Assembly: GCF_002873395.1 (NCBI RefSeq)
Contig: NZ_MCUV01000007.1
Span: 1 to 44,644, forward strand
DNA from: Vibrio sp. 10N.286.49.B3
GTDB taxonomy: Bacteria > Pseudomonadota > Gammaproteobacteria > Enterobacterales > Vibrionaceae
Length of the DNA: 44,644 nt
Direction: 5' to 3'
Numbering within the stretch: position 1 is the first letter of the stretch; each line of letters opens with the position of its first letter. This document shows positions 18,039 through 27,582 of this stretch, in pieces. The notes beneath the pieces were generated by a model that saw only the letters and a program-made list of their open reading frames with translations, was not told the DNA's origin and did not search any database. Position numbers and translations under genes: made by a program.

Positions 18039-19025
18039 ATGAATAACCCAACCTTTAACTTTGATGCGCTAACTCCTGATTTTATGTGGTATGCCTTAGC
18101 GAGCATCGGGATCCGCGCTGAATCTGGATTACTGGCGCTAAATAGCTATGAAAACCGCGTTTACCAGTTCAGTGACGAAGATAAAAAACGCTACGTTGTT
18201 AAATTTTATCGCCCTGATCGCTGGAACCAAGACCAAATTCAAGAAGAGCATGACTTTGCCCTTGAGTTAGTTGAACAAGAAGTCTCCGTTGCCCCACCGC
18301 TGCGTATTAATGGCGCGACGATTCATCACTACGAAGGTTACCTTTTTACGCTCTTTGATAGTGTGGGTGGTCGCCAGTTTGAAGTCGATAACATGGATCA
18401 GTTAGAAGGTGTGGGTCGCTGCCTTGGACGCATTCATAAAGTGGGTGCTAGCAAGGTATTCCAACACAGACCAACGATTGGACTGCAAGAGTACCTCCAT
18501 CAACCAAAAGCTTTACTTGAAAACTCGAACTTCATTCCAATGCATCTTGAAAAAGCGTTCTTTGGTGATCTGGATGTTCTTATTAAGAGTATTGAACAGA
18601 ACTGGAGCAACGACACATCCATCATCCGCTTACATGGCGATTGTCACCCTGGCAATATTTTATGGCGTGATGGACCGATGTTTGTCGATCTCGATGACGC
18701 AAGAAACGGTCCTGCGATTCAAGATTTATGGATGTTACTCAATGGCGAACGTCATGAGAAACTGATGCAGCTCGACATCCTTTTAGAAGGTTATCAAGAG
18801 TTTTGCGATTTTAACCCCGCAGAGCTGAAACTTATTGAGCCATTGCGCGGTCTACGAATGGTGTACTACATGGCATGGTTAGCAAAAAGGTGGCATGATC
18901 CTGCCTTTCCTCTCGCTTTCCCATGGTTTAATGATTCAAAATATTGGGAAGGTCAGATCTTGGCTTTCAAAGAACAAATATCGGCATTACAAGAGGCGCC
19001 GCTCTCTTTAATGCCACAATGGTAA
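18039..19025 (+). CDS. srkA: stress response kinase SrkA (YihE)
   Basis: A 328-residue protein kinase of the aminoglycoside/homoserine kinase-like fold, linked in E. coli to surviving stress by countering MazEF-type death. It aligns from the first residue with E. coli SrkA (MNN start, [18 protein letters not shown] with the ATP lysine). The catalytic loop is HGDCHPGN (199-206, Asp201 and Asn206) and the metal-binding motif VDLDDA (216-221). No Shine-Dalgarno sequence precedes the ATG because the ccoG terminator ends five bases upstream. It lies 37 bases upstream of dsbA, the same pairing as in E. coli. Confidence 0.94.
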   Translation: MNNPTFNFDALTPDFMWYALASIGIRAESGLLALNSYENRVYQFSDEDKKRYVVKFYRPDRWNQDQIQEEHDFALELVEQEVSVAPPLRINGATIHHYEGYLFTLFDSVGGRQFEVDNMDQLEGVGRCLGRIHKVGASKVFQHRPTIGLQEYLHQPKALLENSNFIPMHLEKAFFGDLDVLIKSIEQNWSNDTSIIRLHGDCHPGNILWRDGPMFVDLDDARNGPAIQDLWMLLNGERHEKLMQLDILLEGYQEFCDFNPAELKLIEPLRGLRMVYYMAWLAKRWHDPAFPLAFPWFNDSKYWEGQILAFKEQISALQEAPLSLMPQW

Positions 19026-19062
19026 AGTTAGCTCACTTTTATTTTTACGGAGTATCACCACA

Positions 19063-19662
19063 ATGAAAAAGATTTTCGCGTTCTTCTCACTCGCAATGTT
19101 GAGCCTTTCTGCTCATGCAGCACAGTTTACCGAAGGCAAAGACTACAAAGTACTTGATCTAGAAGCGGCTAAAAAACCTATTGTGAATGAGTATTTCTCT
19201 TTTTACTGCCCACACTGTCATAGCTTTGAACCGATTATTAAGCAGTTAAAAGAACAACTACCTGACAATGTAAAACTGCAAAAAAATCACGTGTCATTTA
19301 TGGGCGGTAACATGGGTCCATCAATGAGCAAAGCCTATGCGACAATGATTGCATTAAAGATCGAAGATAAAATGGCTCCGATTATATTCTCTCGTATCCA
19401 CGACATGAATAAAGCACCAAGAAACGACGCAGAGCTACGCCAAATATTCCTCGATGAAGGCGTTGATGCAAAGAAATTCGATGCTGCCTTTAATGGTTTT
19501 GCTGTCGACTCAATGGTACGCCGTTTCGATAAACAGTTTAAAGATAGCGGACTCACAGGCGTTCCTGCTGTTATCGTTAACAACCGCTACTTAGTTGATG
19601 CATCCAATGTTCAATCTATCGACGAGTACTTTGAATTAGTGAACTTCCTTTTAAAGAAGTAA
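19063..19662 (+). CDS. dsbA: thiol:disulfide interchange protein DsbA
   Basis: Periplasmic oxidase that introduces disulfide bonds into exported proteins and is reoxidised by DsbB. The 199-residue precursor has a signal peptide (MKK start, hydrophobic core, SAHA-A cleavage near residue 19/20), the active site Cys49-Pro-His-Cys52 and the cis-proline loop TGVPAV (Pro168). A good GGAG precedes the ATG. It is probably cotranscribed with srkA, and a strong terminator follows. Confidence 0.98.
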   Translation: MKKIFAFFSLAMLSLSAHAAQFTEGKDYKVLDLEAAKKPIVNEYFSFYCPHCHSFEPIIKQLKEQLPDNVKLQKNHVSFMGGNMGPSMSKAYATMIALKIEDKMAPIIFSRIHDMNKAPRNDAELRQIFLDEGVDAKKFDAAFNGFAVDSMVRRFDKQFKDSGLTGVPAVIVNNRYLVDASNVQSIDEYFELVNFLLKK

Positions 19663-19677
19663 CCAATCACAACAATT

Positions 19678-19710
19678 AAAAAAAGGAGAGCCCAATGCTC
19701 TCCTTTTTTT
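19678..19710 (+). terminator. intrinsic terminator of dsbA
   Basis: A run of A followed by GGAGAGC (19685-19691) pairs with GCTCTCC (19697-19703) and seven T residues (19704-19710) around a five-base loop, 15 bases after the dsbA stop. It is a very strong stem. Confidence 0.9.
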
Positions 19711-19738
19711 GATCCTAAACTCAAAAACGCTCTACAAT
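19709..19738 (+). promoter_or_regulatory. possible promoter of the DUF2860 gene
   Basis: TTGATC (19709-19714) and TACAAT (19733-19738) are spaced by 18 bases and lie 32 bases upstream of the ATG at 19771. The -10 is a 5/6 match, while the -35 overlaps the end of the dsbA terminator T run. Confidence 0.5.
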
Positions 19739-19770
19739 AAGATTAACCAGTTGTAAATAAAGAGCAAAAA

Positions 19771-20730
19771 ATGAAAATACGTCACTTATCATTGATGATA
19801 TCCATTTTAGTATCGAGCTCAAGCTTCGCTAAATTGGCTGAACAGGAAGGGTTCAGTGGTGAAATATCATTCAACGCAGGCTATACCTCTTCACAATCTA
19901 ATTTTAATACTGATAACTCGGCTATTCGCTCCGCTCATTCAGATAAGGCAGAGACGGATCAGGGCGGCTTATTCTTCCCTTTAGGCAGTGTTGCCTACAC
20001 CTTTAGTCACGATCTCAATCAACAGGTCTATGTGGGAACTTCTCGCCAAGATATTGCTGTCGGTACTGTGGCGCTTGAAACTGGGTATCGCTATCAGTTC
20101 GCTTCAAGAATGGTGGTTGATCTCTCCTGGCTGCCAACCATTATGGAGTCAGAGACTTGGGCGAACCCTTACGACCTCGACACCAAGCGCTCAAAGACCG
20201 ATGAAAGTGGTAACGCCTACCGATTGCAGGTCAAAAGCATCATGGGCTCACTGTTTAGCTTAGATTTAGCGTATGGGGATAAGAAGCTCGATAATGAACA
20301 ATCTGGTGACCCACTTCTCGATCGAAATGGCGACTCTATTTATGCCAAGCTTGGCTATCGACAGTTTTTATCACGCACGATGTTTTTAATGCCTTCGGTA
20401 ACTTACATCAACCATTCAGCGGATGGTGCTGCGATGGCACATGAGCAGTGGAAAGGCGAACTGACACTCATCAAACTCATGGGACGTCATAGCCTTGCTG
20501 TTACTGCCGGTTACGCTCAACGTGATTATGATGCGCTCAATCCTGAGTTTAATCGCACCCGTGAAGACAAAGACCTCAACCTCTTTGCCGCTTACGAATA
20601 CCGTCAGTTTATGGACTGGCAAGATTGGTCATTGGTCGCCTTTGCGGGTTACACTCAGAGCGATAGCAACATTACCTTTTATGATAAAAAACAGCTGATC
20701 ACTGCCATCGGTATGAACTATACATTTTAG
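19771..20730 (+). CDS. DUF2860-type outer-membrane beta-barrel protein
   Basis: A 319-residue exported protein with a signal peptide (MKIRHLSLMISILVSSSSFA, cleavage near 20) and alternating amphipathic beta-strands separated by polar turns, ending in a C-terminal phenylalanine (MNYTF), the usual signal for barrel insertion. It resembles the Vibrio DUF2860 family as I remember it; no function is known. It is monocistronic and rightward between dsbA and the convergent comM gene. Confidence 0.75.
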   Translation: MKIRHLSLMISILVSSSSFAKLAEQEGFSGEISFNAGYTSSQSNFNTDNSAIRSAHSDKAETDQGGLFFPLGSVAYTFSHDLNQQVYVGTSRQDIAVGTVALETGYRYQFASRMVVDLSWLPTIMESETWANPYDLDTKRSKTDESGNAYRLQVKSIMGSLFSLDLAYGDKKLDNEQSGDPLLDRNGDSIYAKLGYRQFLSRTMFLMPSVTYINHSADGAAMAHEQWKGELTLIKLMGRHSLAVTAGYAQRDYDALNPEFNRTREDKDLNLFAAYEYRQFMDWQDWSLVAFAGYTQSDSNITFYDKKQLITAIGMNYTF

Positions 20731-20805
20731 CTGCATAACTGAAGCTATTGACTGTGGCTGCTGTTTTAACAAGCTAGGGTGACCCATTATTGGCAACAAT
20801 TGGTA

Positions 20806-22329
20806 TTACACCGCCTGCGCAGTGAGTTGCTTGAGCAGCCTATCCATCGCTCGATAGCCTAATGCCTCAGCCAAATGTTGGCGGTGAATAGCTTCTGAAT
20901 TATCCAAATCGGCAATAGTTCGCGCCACCTTAATGATGCGATGATAAGCACGAATCGATAACCCTAAACGATGCAGAGCGTTTTCTAAAAACTCTGCATC
21001 CACCTTTTCAAGTGGGCAGTGTTGTTCTATCTCTCGGCTCGTTAGCAGAGCATTGGATTTGCCTCCTCGTTGAACCATTTTCTCTTTTGCCACAGCCACT
21101 CGCTGCTTAACGACTGATGTTGCTTCGCCTCGCTCTCCACCTTCTGTCAGCATTCCCTTAGGCAATAAAGGGATCTCGAGTGACATATCAAAGCGATCGA
21201 GTAAAGGTCCCGATAAGCGGCTAAGGTAGCGTAGGATAAGTTGCGGATTAGTTCGTGACTGCTCGCCTTCATAATACCCCGTAGGGCTCGGATTTAATGC
21301 GCCAACTAACTGAAAGCGAGCCGGAAAGCGCGTTTTACCTTGTGCGCGTGAAATAATGATCTCACCAGATTCTAGCGGCTCTCTAAGTGAATCAAGTACT
21401 TTTCGCTCAAATTCCGGCATCTCATCTAGGAACAGTAAGCCGTTGTGTGCTAAGGATATTTCACCAGGGCGAGGAATAGACCCACCACCAACTAAGGCCG
21501 CCATCGAGCTAGAGTGATGCGGAGAACGAAAGGGACGCAGCTTCCAGTTATGTTGATTAATATCTTGTTGAGTTAATGACGTCACCGCTGCGGTTTCCAT
21601 TGCCTCATCAATACTCATCTCAGGCAATAAGTCGCACAATCGTGATGCGAGCATGGTTTTTCCTGTCCCAGGCGGACCGAGAAACAGCAAATTATGTCCA
21701 CCAGCGGCGGCAATTTCTAACGCCCGTTTGCCCTGCTGCTGACCAATAATATCTTGTAAATCACGCTCTATTGCTTTCACCTCACCACAAGAAGGGGATT
21801 GGGTCAGATTCAATTTTTTTTGCCCTGCAATGGACTGACAAACATCAATGAGGCTATGGGCGGATTTGTGTTGCTTGGCATCCACTAACGCCGCTTGATC
21901 ACCATTACTGTCAGGTACAATCAAACAGCGCCGTGCTCGAGTCGCAGCCAGCGCGGCAGGTAATACACCTTTGACCGATCGTAATTCTCCCGATAAAGCA
22001 AGCTCACCAATAAATTCACACTGGGCTAATGGCTCTAAAGCGATTTGATCAGAAGCGGCTAAAATTCCTAAGGCGATAGGGAGATCAAACCGCCCACCTT
22101 CCTTAGGCAAATCGGCAGGCGCTAAGTTGACAGTAATACGCTTTGATGGAAACTCATACTCTGAATTGATAATCGCACTGCGCACACGATCTCGCGATTC
22201 TTTGACGGTTGTTTCTGGTAAACCGACCAAGACAAACCCTGGCATTCCATTGCTGATATGGACTTCCACAGTAACTTTTGGCGCTTCAACACCAACACTT
22301 GCTCGGCTATGAATAATTGCTAATGCCAT
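20806..22329 (-). CDS. comM: ComM / YifB family AAA+ ATPase
   Basis: A 507-residue magnesium-chelatase-like ATPase. The N-terminal region (1-170) is a Lon-protease-like S5 fold, followed by the AAA+ core with Walker A GPPGTGKT (218-225) and Walker B LLFLDE (298-303), and a C-terminal helical ChlI-type domain (about 400-507). In V. cholerae ComM is a hexameric branch-migration helicase that helps integrate DNA during transformation; the E. coli name is YifB. It is divergent from ilvL-ilvG and convergent with the DUF2860 gene. No clear CRP-S type site was seen upstream. Confidence 0.93.
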   Translation of the reverse strand: MALAIIHSRASVGVEAPKVTVEVHISNGMPGFVLVGLPETTVKESRDRVRSAIINSEYEFPSKRITVNLAPADLPKEGGRFDLPIALGILAASDQIALEPLAQCEFIGELALSGELRSVKGVLPAALAATRARRCLIVPDSNGDQAALVDAKQHKSAHSLIDVCQSIAGQKKLNLTQSPSCGEVKAIERDLQDIIGQQQGKRALEIAAAGGHNLLFLGPPGTGKTMLASRLCDLLPEMSIDEAMETAAVTSLTQQDINQHNWKLRPFRSPHHSSSMAALVGGGSIPRPGEISLAHNGLLFLDEMPEFERKVLDSLREPLESGEIIISRAQGKTRFPARFQLVGALNPSPTGYYEGEQSRTNPQLILRYLSRLSGPLLDRFDMSLEIPLLPKGMLTEGGERGEATSVVKQRVAVAKEKMVQRGGKSNALLTSREIEQHCPLEKVDAEFLENALHRLGLSIRAYHRIIKVARTIADLDNSEAIHRQHLAEALGYRAMDRLLKQLTAQAV

Positions 22330-22455
22330 ACGTTTGAACCCTTATTTTCATCCCTAAAACGACCTATTTTCGTGAGTATTTAGTAAACAATTAAATTACA
22401 CACTTGTTATATAGCGCAGTTATATGTACCAAAAAGATGAAAAAAGAATGAGGTT

Positions 22456-22484
22456 TTGCTTGTCAGGTAACAGTTTTGTATGAT
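22456..22484 (+). promoter_or_regulatory. likely ilvLGMEDA promoter
   Basis: TATGAT (22479-22484, 5/6 to the -10) lies 17 bases downstream of TTGCTT (22456-22461, a weak -35). Transcription would begin near 22491, about 50 bases upstream of the leader peptide. Weak -35 matches are compatible with a regulated promoter. Identification is by spacing only. Confidence 0.5.
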
Positions 22485-22541
22485 AACACTAGAGATATAA
22501 ACATTTCGGTTCAAATAGTACGCTAGCATAAATAGAGAACG

Positions 22542-22631
22542 ATGATATTTAACACTCGCTTCAACACACTAATTATCCTGATTCTGGTGGTCATTCAAAA
22601 GACCGCACGGGGGCGAGTAAGCGGAAGATAA
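22542..22631 (+). CDS. ilvL: ilv operon leader peptide IlvL
   Basis: A 29-codon frame with an AGAGA ribosome-binding sequence. Residues 10-18 read LIILILVVI, so it holds nine consecutive leucine, isoleucine or valine codons, exactly the sensor expected for multivalent attenuation of ilvGMEDA. The C-terminal half is basic (ARGRVSGR). Stalling for any of the three amino acids would free the segment 22605-22613 to pair with the left arm of the terminator. It is too short for ordinary gene calling. Confidence 0.9.
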   Translation: MIFNTRFNTLIILILVVIQKTARGRVSGR

Positions 22632-22679
22632 GCGAAAAGAATACATAAACCCCCGCGCTGAAAAGTTCGGGGGTTTTTT
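22605..22679 (+). promoter_or_regulatory. ilv attenuator: antiterminator and intrinsic terminator
   Basis: The terminator is AACCCCCG (22648-22655) pairing with CGGGGGTT (22668-22675) around a 12-base loop, followed by a T run to 22679. The competing antiterminator is GCACGGGGG (22605-22613) pairing with CCCCCGCGC (22650-22658), eight pairs and one mismatch, which uses the left arm of the terminator. The upstream arm lies 10-18 bases after the last regulatory codon of ilvL, the right distance for a stalled ribosome to leave it free. All elements of ribosome-mediated attenuation are therefore visible. Confidence 0.88.
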
Positions 22680-22812
22680 ATAGCTGATTTTTTAGTACAA
22701 CAGAATTGGAAGTGTTTGTAAGACAGGTCATGCAATAGGAAATTAGGGAGCACAAGATGTGCAGTCAAACTAGGGGTTATCCCCCATTAACGGGTCGCAA
22801 GGGAGCGTTACG
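22680..22812 (+). other. ilvG 5' untranslated region
   Basis: These 133 bases separate the attenuator from the ilvG start. They contain two small hairpins, GCACA-AGA-TGTGC (22750-22762) and GGGG-TTAT-CCCC (22773-22784), just upstream of the ribosome-binding site GGGAG. No internal promoter or reading frame is evident. Confidence 0.5.
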
Positions 22813-24459
22813 ATGAAAGGTGCAGAGTTAGTCGTATCCGCATTAAAGCAGCAAGGTATTGAAACTATTTTTGGTTACCCTGGTGGAGCCATCATGCCTA
22901 TCTACGATGCTTTATATGATGGTGGTGTAGAGCACATTCTATGCCGACATGAACAAGGGGCAGCAATGGCTGCGATCGGAATGGCACGTGCCACGCAAGA
23001 TGTTGCCGTGTGCATAGCAACGTCTGGTCCTGGCGCAACTAACCTAGTGACAGGCCTTGCCGATGCCTTCCTCGATTCAGTACCACTGGTCGCGATTACC
23101 GGCCAAGTTGCCAGTACGCACATTGGTACCGATGCATTCCAAGAAATGGATGTTATCGGCATGTCGCTGTCATGTACTAAACACAGCTACCTAGTTACCG
23201 ATATTGCCGACTTAGCCCCAACACTTGCTGAAGCGTTTGAAGTAGCAAAAACTGGGCGCCCAGGACCTGTTATTGTTGATATCGCGAAAGACGTTCAATT
23301 GGCAGAAGCGCCGGTTACATCGCTACCAGAATTTACCCCACCTAGCACTCCCGCAGTGAGTGAGTCACTCATCGAGCAAGCGCAGCAATTACTCTCTGCA
23401 AGTCACCGACCTGTTCTTTATGTGGGTGGTGGAGTACAAATTGGTCATGCAACGGAATCCGTTCGCGAGTTTTTACACGCCAATCCAATGCCATCGGTTA
23501 GCACCTTAAAAGGATTAGGCAGTGTTGAGCGTCATGACCCACACTACCTAGGTATGCTGGGCATGCACGGCACCAAGGCAGCCAACTTAGTCGTACAAGA
23601 ATCCGATCTATTAATTGTTGTCGGTGCGCGCTTTGATGATCGCGTAACAGGAAAGCTTGATACCTTTGCGCCTCATGCAAAAGTTATCCATATCGACATT
23701 GATGCGGCAGAGCTTAGCAAGTTACGCACCGCGAATGTGCCACTATGTGGTGAAATCCGTGACATCCTTCCACAACTGAAATTAACACAAGATATTACGC
23801 CTTGGGCACACCATAGCGAAAGCCTTCGTTCGGGCTTCAAATGGCGCTATGACCACCCAGGTGAATTGATCTTTGCTCCACTATTGCTCAAACAACTCTC
23901 TGAAATGATGCCGGATAACTCCATCGTTTCGACAGACGTTGGTCAGCATCAAATGTGGGCAGCGCAACATATCCAACCTCGTCAGCCACAAAACTTCATC
24001 ACTTCAGCGGGTCTTGGCACCATGGGCTTTGGCCTTCCAGCGGCGATGGGCGCTGCGGTTGCTCGCCCAGATGATCAATCGATTCTGATCTCAGGTGATG
24101 GCTCTTTCATGATGAATGTTCAAGAGCTTGGCACAATCAAACGTCGCCAGATCCCCGTGAAAATGGTGCTACTCAATAACCACCGTCTAGGCATGGTACG
24201 TCAATGGCAGTCACTGTTTTTTGATGGTCGCCATAGTGAGACAATTCTTGATGATAACCCTGACTTTATCATGCTGGCAAAAGCCTTTGATATACCAGGA
24301 AAAACCATCACTAAGAAAGAAGAAGTAGAGCCAGCACTAAAAGAGATGTTAGCCAGCAAAACCGCTTATCTTTTACACGTGTTGATCGATGAAGAAGAAA
24401 ACGTATGGCCACTGGTTCCACCAGGCGCGTCAAACAGTGACATGTTGGAGAATACCTAA
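22813..24459 (+). CDS. ilvG: acetolactate synthase isozyme II large subunit IlvG
   Basis: Thiamine-diphosphate enzyme that condenses pyruvate with pyruvate or 2-ketobutyrate, the first common step of valine, leucine and isoleucine synthesis. The 548 residues are complete, unlike the frameshifted gene of E. coli K-12. [14 protein letters not shown] is at 21-34, the catalytic glutamate is Glu47, and the ThDP-binding GDGSF (428-432) leads to [11 protein letters not shown] (from 455). GGGAG precedes the ATG. The stop codon overlaps the ilvM start by one base. Confidence 0.97.
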   Translation: MKGAELVVSALKQQGIETIFGYPGGAIMPIYDALYDGGVEHILCRHEQGAAMAAIGMARATQDVAVCIATSGPGATNLVTGLADAFLDSVPLVAITGQVASTHIGTDAFQEMDVIGMSLSCTKHSYLVTDIADLAPTLAEAFEVAKTGRPGPVIVDIAKDVQLAEAPVTSLPEFTPPSTPAVSESLIEQAQQLLSASHRPVLYVGGGVQIGHATESVREFLHANPMPSVSTLKGLGSVERHDPHYLGMLGMHGTKAANLVVQESDLLIVVGARFDDRVTGKLDTFAPHAKVIHIDIDAAELSKLRTANVPLCGEIRDILPQLKLTQDITPWAHHSESLRSGFKWRYDHPGELIFAPLLLKQLSEMMPDNSIVSTDVGQHQMWAAQHIQPRQPQNFITSAGLGTMGFGLPAAMGAAVARPDDQSILISGDGSFMMNVQELGTIKRRQIPVKMVLLNNHRLGMVRQWQSLFFDGRHSETILDDNPDFIMLAKAFDIPGKTITKKEEVEPALKEMLASKTAYLLHVLIDEEENVWPLVPPGASNSDMLENT

Positions 24460-24746
24460 TGAAACGATACTTCCTTGATATCAAAGCTGATGATAAGCCC
24501 GTGCTATTAGAGCGCGTTCTACGAGTTATTCGCCATCGTGGTTTTATCGTCAAACAAGTGGCTGGAACACAAAACCATGCCAGCAAAATTGCCAGCGTCG
24601 AGATCATTGTAGACAGTGACCGACCTATTTCATTTTTAGTCAATCAAATTGAAAAATTATGGGACGTTCAGACCGTGGACGTTCACGAAATCAGTCAAGA
24701 TGAATTGCCAAACAATAACTTACAACAACAAAAGATTAGTGCATAA
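24459..24746 (+). CDS. ilvM: acetolactate synthase isozyme II small subunit IlvM
   Basis: A 95-residue regulatory subunit with a single ACT domain (about 1-75; motif VLLERVLRVIRHRGF), required for stability and full activity of IlvG. It starts at an ATG that shares one base with the ilvG stop (TAATG), with GGAG inside the ilvG end, so the two subunits are translationally coupled. The polar glutamine-rich tail is unremarkable. Confidence 0.95.
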   Translation: MKRYFLDIKADDKPVLLERVLRVIRHRGFIVKQVAGTQNHASKIASVEIIVDSDRPISFLVNQIEKLWDVQTVDVHEISQDELPNNNLQQQKISA

Positions 24747-24758
24747 GGATATACAGAC

Positions 24759-25709
24759 ATGACAACAAAAACAGCAGACTACATTTGGTTTAACGGTGAG
24801 ATGGTTCCTTGGGCTGAAGCGAATGTTCACGTCCTAACTCACGCGATGCACTACGGCACTTCGGTCTTTGAAGGCGTACGCTGCTACAACACACCAAATG
24901 GTCCGATTATTTTCCGTCATGAAGAGCACGCTAAGCGCCTGAAGAATTCGGCGAAAATTTACCGCTTCCCGATTCCATACACGGAAGAAGAAATCATGGA
25001 AGCAACTCGTGAAACAGTACGTCAAAACAAACTTGAGTCTGCTTATATTCGTCCACTTGGCTTTGTGGGTAACGTAGGTTTAGGGGTTTGCCCACCAGAA
25101 GATACGGTGATGGAGACGATCATTGCTGCATTCCCATGGGGCTCTTACTTAGGTGAAGAAGCCCTAGAGCAAGGCGTTGATGCCATGATTTCAAGCTGGA
25201 ATCGCGCAGCGCCAAATACCATTCCAACCGCTGCTAAAGCTGGTGGTAACTACCTATCCTCTCTATTAGTTGGTGGTGAAGCTCGCCGTAATGGTTACGA
25301 TGAAGGTATTGCACTTAGTGTTGATGGTTACCTATCTGAAGGTGCAGGTGAAAACATCTTTGTGGTGCGTGACGGCATTCTATTTACACCACCAGCAACC
25401 AGCGCAATTTTACCGGGTATCACTCGCGACACGATCATGGTTCTCGCTAAAGAGCTTGGTTATGAAGTACGTGAAGAAAACATTGCCCGTGAAGCGCTTT
25501 ATCTTGCTGATGAAGTATTCATGACAGGTACTGCAGCGGAAATTGTTCCAGTACGCACTGTCGATAAAATTGAAGTGGGTGAAGGTAAACGTGGTCCTAT
25601 CACTAAAAAGGTTCAAGCAGCCTACTTCGGTCTATTTAACGGCACAACGGAAGATAAATGGGGTTGGTTAGATTACGTATACCCTGAAACAGCACCGACG
25701 GCTAAGTAA
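24759..25709 (+). CDS. ilvE: branched-chain amino acid aminotransferase IlvE
   Basis: PLP enzyme of fold type IV that carries out the final transamination to leucine, isoleucine and valine from glutamate. At 316 residues it has slightly more than the usual length (about 309). The Schiff-base lysine is Lys160 in AAKAGGNYLSS, and the glutamate motif LSEGAGENIFVV follows. AAGGA precedes the start, 12 bases after ilvM. Confidence 0.97.
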   Translation: MTTKTADYIWFNGEMVPWAEANVHVLTHAMHYGTSVFEGVRCYNTPNGPIIFRHEEHAKRLKNSAKIYRFPIPYTEEEIMEATRETVRQNKLESAYIRPLGFVGNVGLGVCPPEDTVMETIIAAFPWGSYLGEEALEQGVDAMISSWNRAAPNTIPTAAKAGGNYLSSLLVGGEARRNGYDEGIALSVDGYLSEGAGENIFVVRDGILFTPPATSAILPGITRDTIMVLAKELGYEVREENIAREALYLADEVFMTGTAAEIVPVRTVDKIEVGEGKRGPITKKVQAAYFGLFNGTTEDKWGWLDYVYPETAPTAK

Positions 25710-25727
25710 CCAATAAGGAAGTTTAAC

Positions 25728-27578
25728 ATGTCAAATAAATACCCATACCGCAGTGCGACCACCACCCATGGTCGTAACATGGCAGGTGCGCGTGCTCTAT
25801 GGCGTGCGACAGGCGTAAAGGAAGACGATTTTGGTAAGCCGATTATTGCCGTCGTAAACTCATTTACTCAGTTTGTTCCAGGTCACGTACACCTTAAAGA
25901 CATGGGTCAATTGGTTGCTGGTGAGATTGAAAAAGCCGGCGGGATCGCGAAAGAATTTAATACTATCGCTGTCGATGATGGTATCGCAATGGGTCACGGT
26001 GGCATGCTGTACTCACTGCCTTCTCGTGAATTAATTGCGGACTCTGTGGAATACATGGTCAACGCTCACTGTGCTGATGCCATGGTATGTATATCTAACT
26101 GTGACAAGATTACCCCAGGGATGATGATGGCGGCGATGCGTCTTAATATCCCCGTAATTTTCGTTTCAGGCGGACCAATGGAAGCGGGTAAAACTAAGCT
26201 TTCTGATCAAATTATTAAGTTAGATCTGGTCGATGCCATGGTACAAGGCGCTGATCCAACCATTAGTGATGCGCAAAGTGAACAAGTTGAACGCTCTGCC
26301 TGCCCAACATGTGGTTCGTGCTCTGGTATGTTTACTGCTAACTCGATGAACTGTTTAACAGAAGCGCTGGGGTTATCTCAACCAGGTAACGGCTCAATGC
26401 TGGCAACTCATGCCGATCGTGAACAGCTATTTATCAATGCCGGTAAGCGTATTGTTGAACTCACCAAGCGTTACTACGAGCAAGGTGATGATACTGCTCT
26501 ACCACGCAACATTGCTGATCGCCCTGCGTTTGAAAATGCCATGGCGCTCGATATTGCTATGGGCGGTTCAAGTAACACCGTACTGCACTTACTTGCCTCT
26601 GCTCAAGAAGGTGAGATTGATTTTGACATGTCGGATATCGATGAAATGTCACGCCGAGTACCGCATCTCTGCAAAGTGGCTCCTTCAACGGCGAAATACC
26701 ACATGGAAGATGTCCACCGTGCGGGTGGCGTAATGGCGATCTTAGGTGAGCTTGATCGTGCAGGCTTACTGAACAATCAAACGCGCACTGTGCTGGGTTT
26801 AAGCATGCAAGAGCAACTGGCTCAATACGACATTATGCAAACCGAAGACGAAGATGTCCTCACCTTCTTCCGCGCAGGTCCTGCTGGTATTCGTACCACT
26901 AAAGCTTTCTCGCAAGATTGCCGCTGGGATCGTCTTGATGATGATCGTAAAGACGGCTGTATTCGCACCAAAGAAAATGCCTTTAGCCAAGAAGGTGGAC
27001 TGGCGGTTCTATCCGGTAACATTGCCGTTGATGGTTGTATCGTAAAAACGGCAGGTGTCGATGAAGATAACCTAACTTTCCAAGGACCTGCGATTGTCTT
27101 TGAAAGCCAAGATAGCGCTGTTGATGGCATTTTAGGTGGCAAGGTGAAAGCGGGCGAAGTCGTGGTTATTCGTTACGAAGGACCAAAAGGTGGACCTGGC
27201 ATGCAAGAGATGCTTTACCCAACGACTTACCTTAAATCTATGGGGCTTGGCAAAGCCTGTGCCTTGCTAACCGATGGTCGTTTCTCTGGTGGTACATCAG
27301 GGCTATCGATTGGTCACGTCTCTCCTGAGGCAGCCAGCGGTGGTTTAATTGGATTAGTTAAAACTGGCGATATTATTACCATTGATATTCCTAACCGTTC
27401 AATTCAATTGGATGTGGCTGACGATGAATTAGCAGCACGTCAAACAGAGCAAGATAGCATTGGCTGGAAACCTGTTGGTCGTCAACGTGAAGTTTCTTGG
27501 GCACTAAAAGCGTATGCAAGTATGGCGACCAGTGCTGATAAAGGCGCTGTGCGTGACAAATCCAAGCTAGAAGGTTAA
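25728..27578 (+). CDS. ilvD: dihydroxy-acid dehydratase IlvD
   Basis: Iron-sulfur dehydratase that converts dihydroxy-acids to the 2-keto acids of valine and isoleucine. The 616-residue length matches the long proteobacterial type. Signature motifs are [12 protein letters not shown] (121-132, cluster cysteines) and [18 protein letters not shown], and the C-terminal [14 protein letters not shown] carries the likely catalytic Ser520. It lies 18 bases downstream of ilvE with AAGGA before the ATG. Confidence 0.98.
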   Translation: MSNKYPYRSATTTHGRNMAGARALWRATGVKEDDFGKPIIAVVNSFTQFVPGHVHLKDMGQLVAGEIEKAGGIAKEFNTIAVDDGIAMGHGGMLYSLPSRELIADSVEYMVNAHCADAMVCISNCDKITPGMMMAAMRLNIPVIFVSGGPMEAGKTKLSDQIIKLDLVDAMVQGADPTISDAQSEQVERSACPTCGSCSGMFTANSMNCLTEALGLSQPGNGSMLATHADREQLFINAGKRIVELTKRYYEQGDDTALPRNIADRPAFENAMALDIAMGGSSNTVLHLLASAQEGEIDFDMSDIDEMSRRVPHLCKVAPSTAKYHMEDVHRAGGVMAILGELDRAGLLNNQTRTVLGLSMQEQLAQYDIMQTEDEDVLTFFRAGPAGIRTTKAFSQDCRWDRLDDDRKDGCIRTKENAFSQEGGLAVLSGNIAVDGCIVKTAGVDEDNLTFQGPAIVFESQDSAVDGILGGKVKAGEVVVIRYEGPKGGPGMQEMLYPTTYLKSMGLGKACALLTDGRFSGGTSGLSIGHVSPEAASGGLIGLVKTGDIITIDIPNRSIQLDVADDELAARQTEQDSIGWKPVGRQREVSWALKAYASMATSADKGAVRDKSKLEG

Positions 27579-27582
27579 GCCC

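Noticed and set aside
22330..22455. A CRP-S/TfoX type site in front of comM
   Set aside because: The spacer contains a TCACG half-site on the minus strand but no matching second half at the right spacing.
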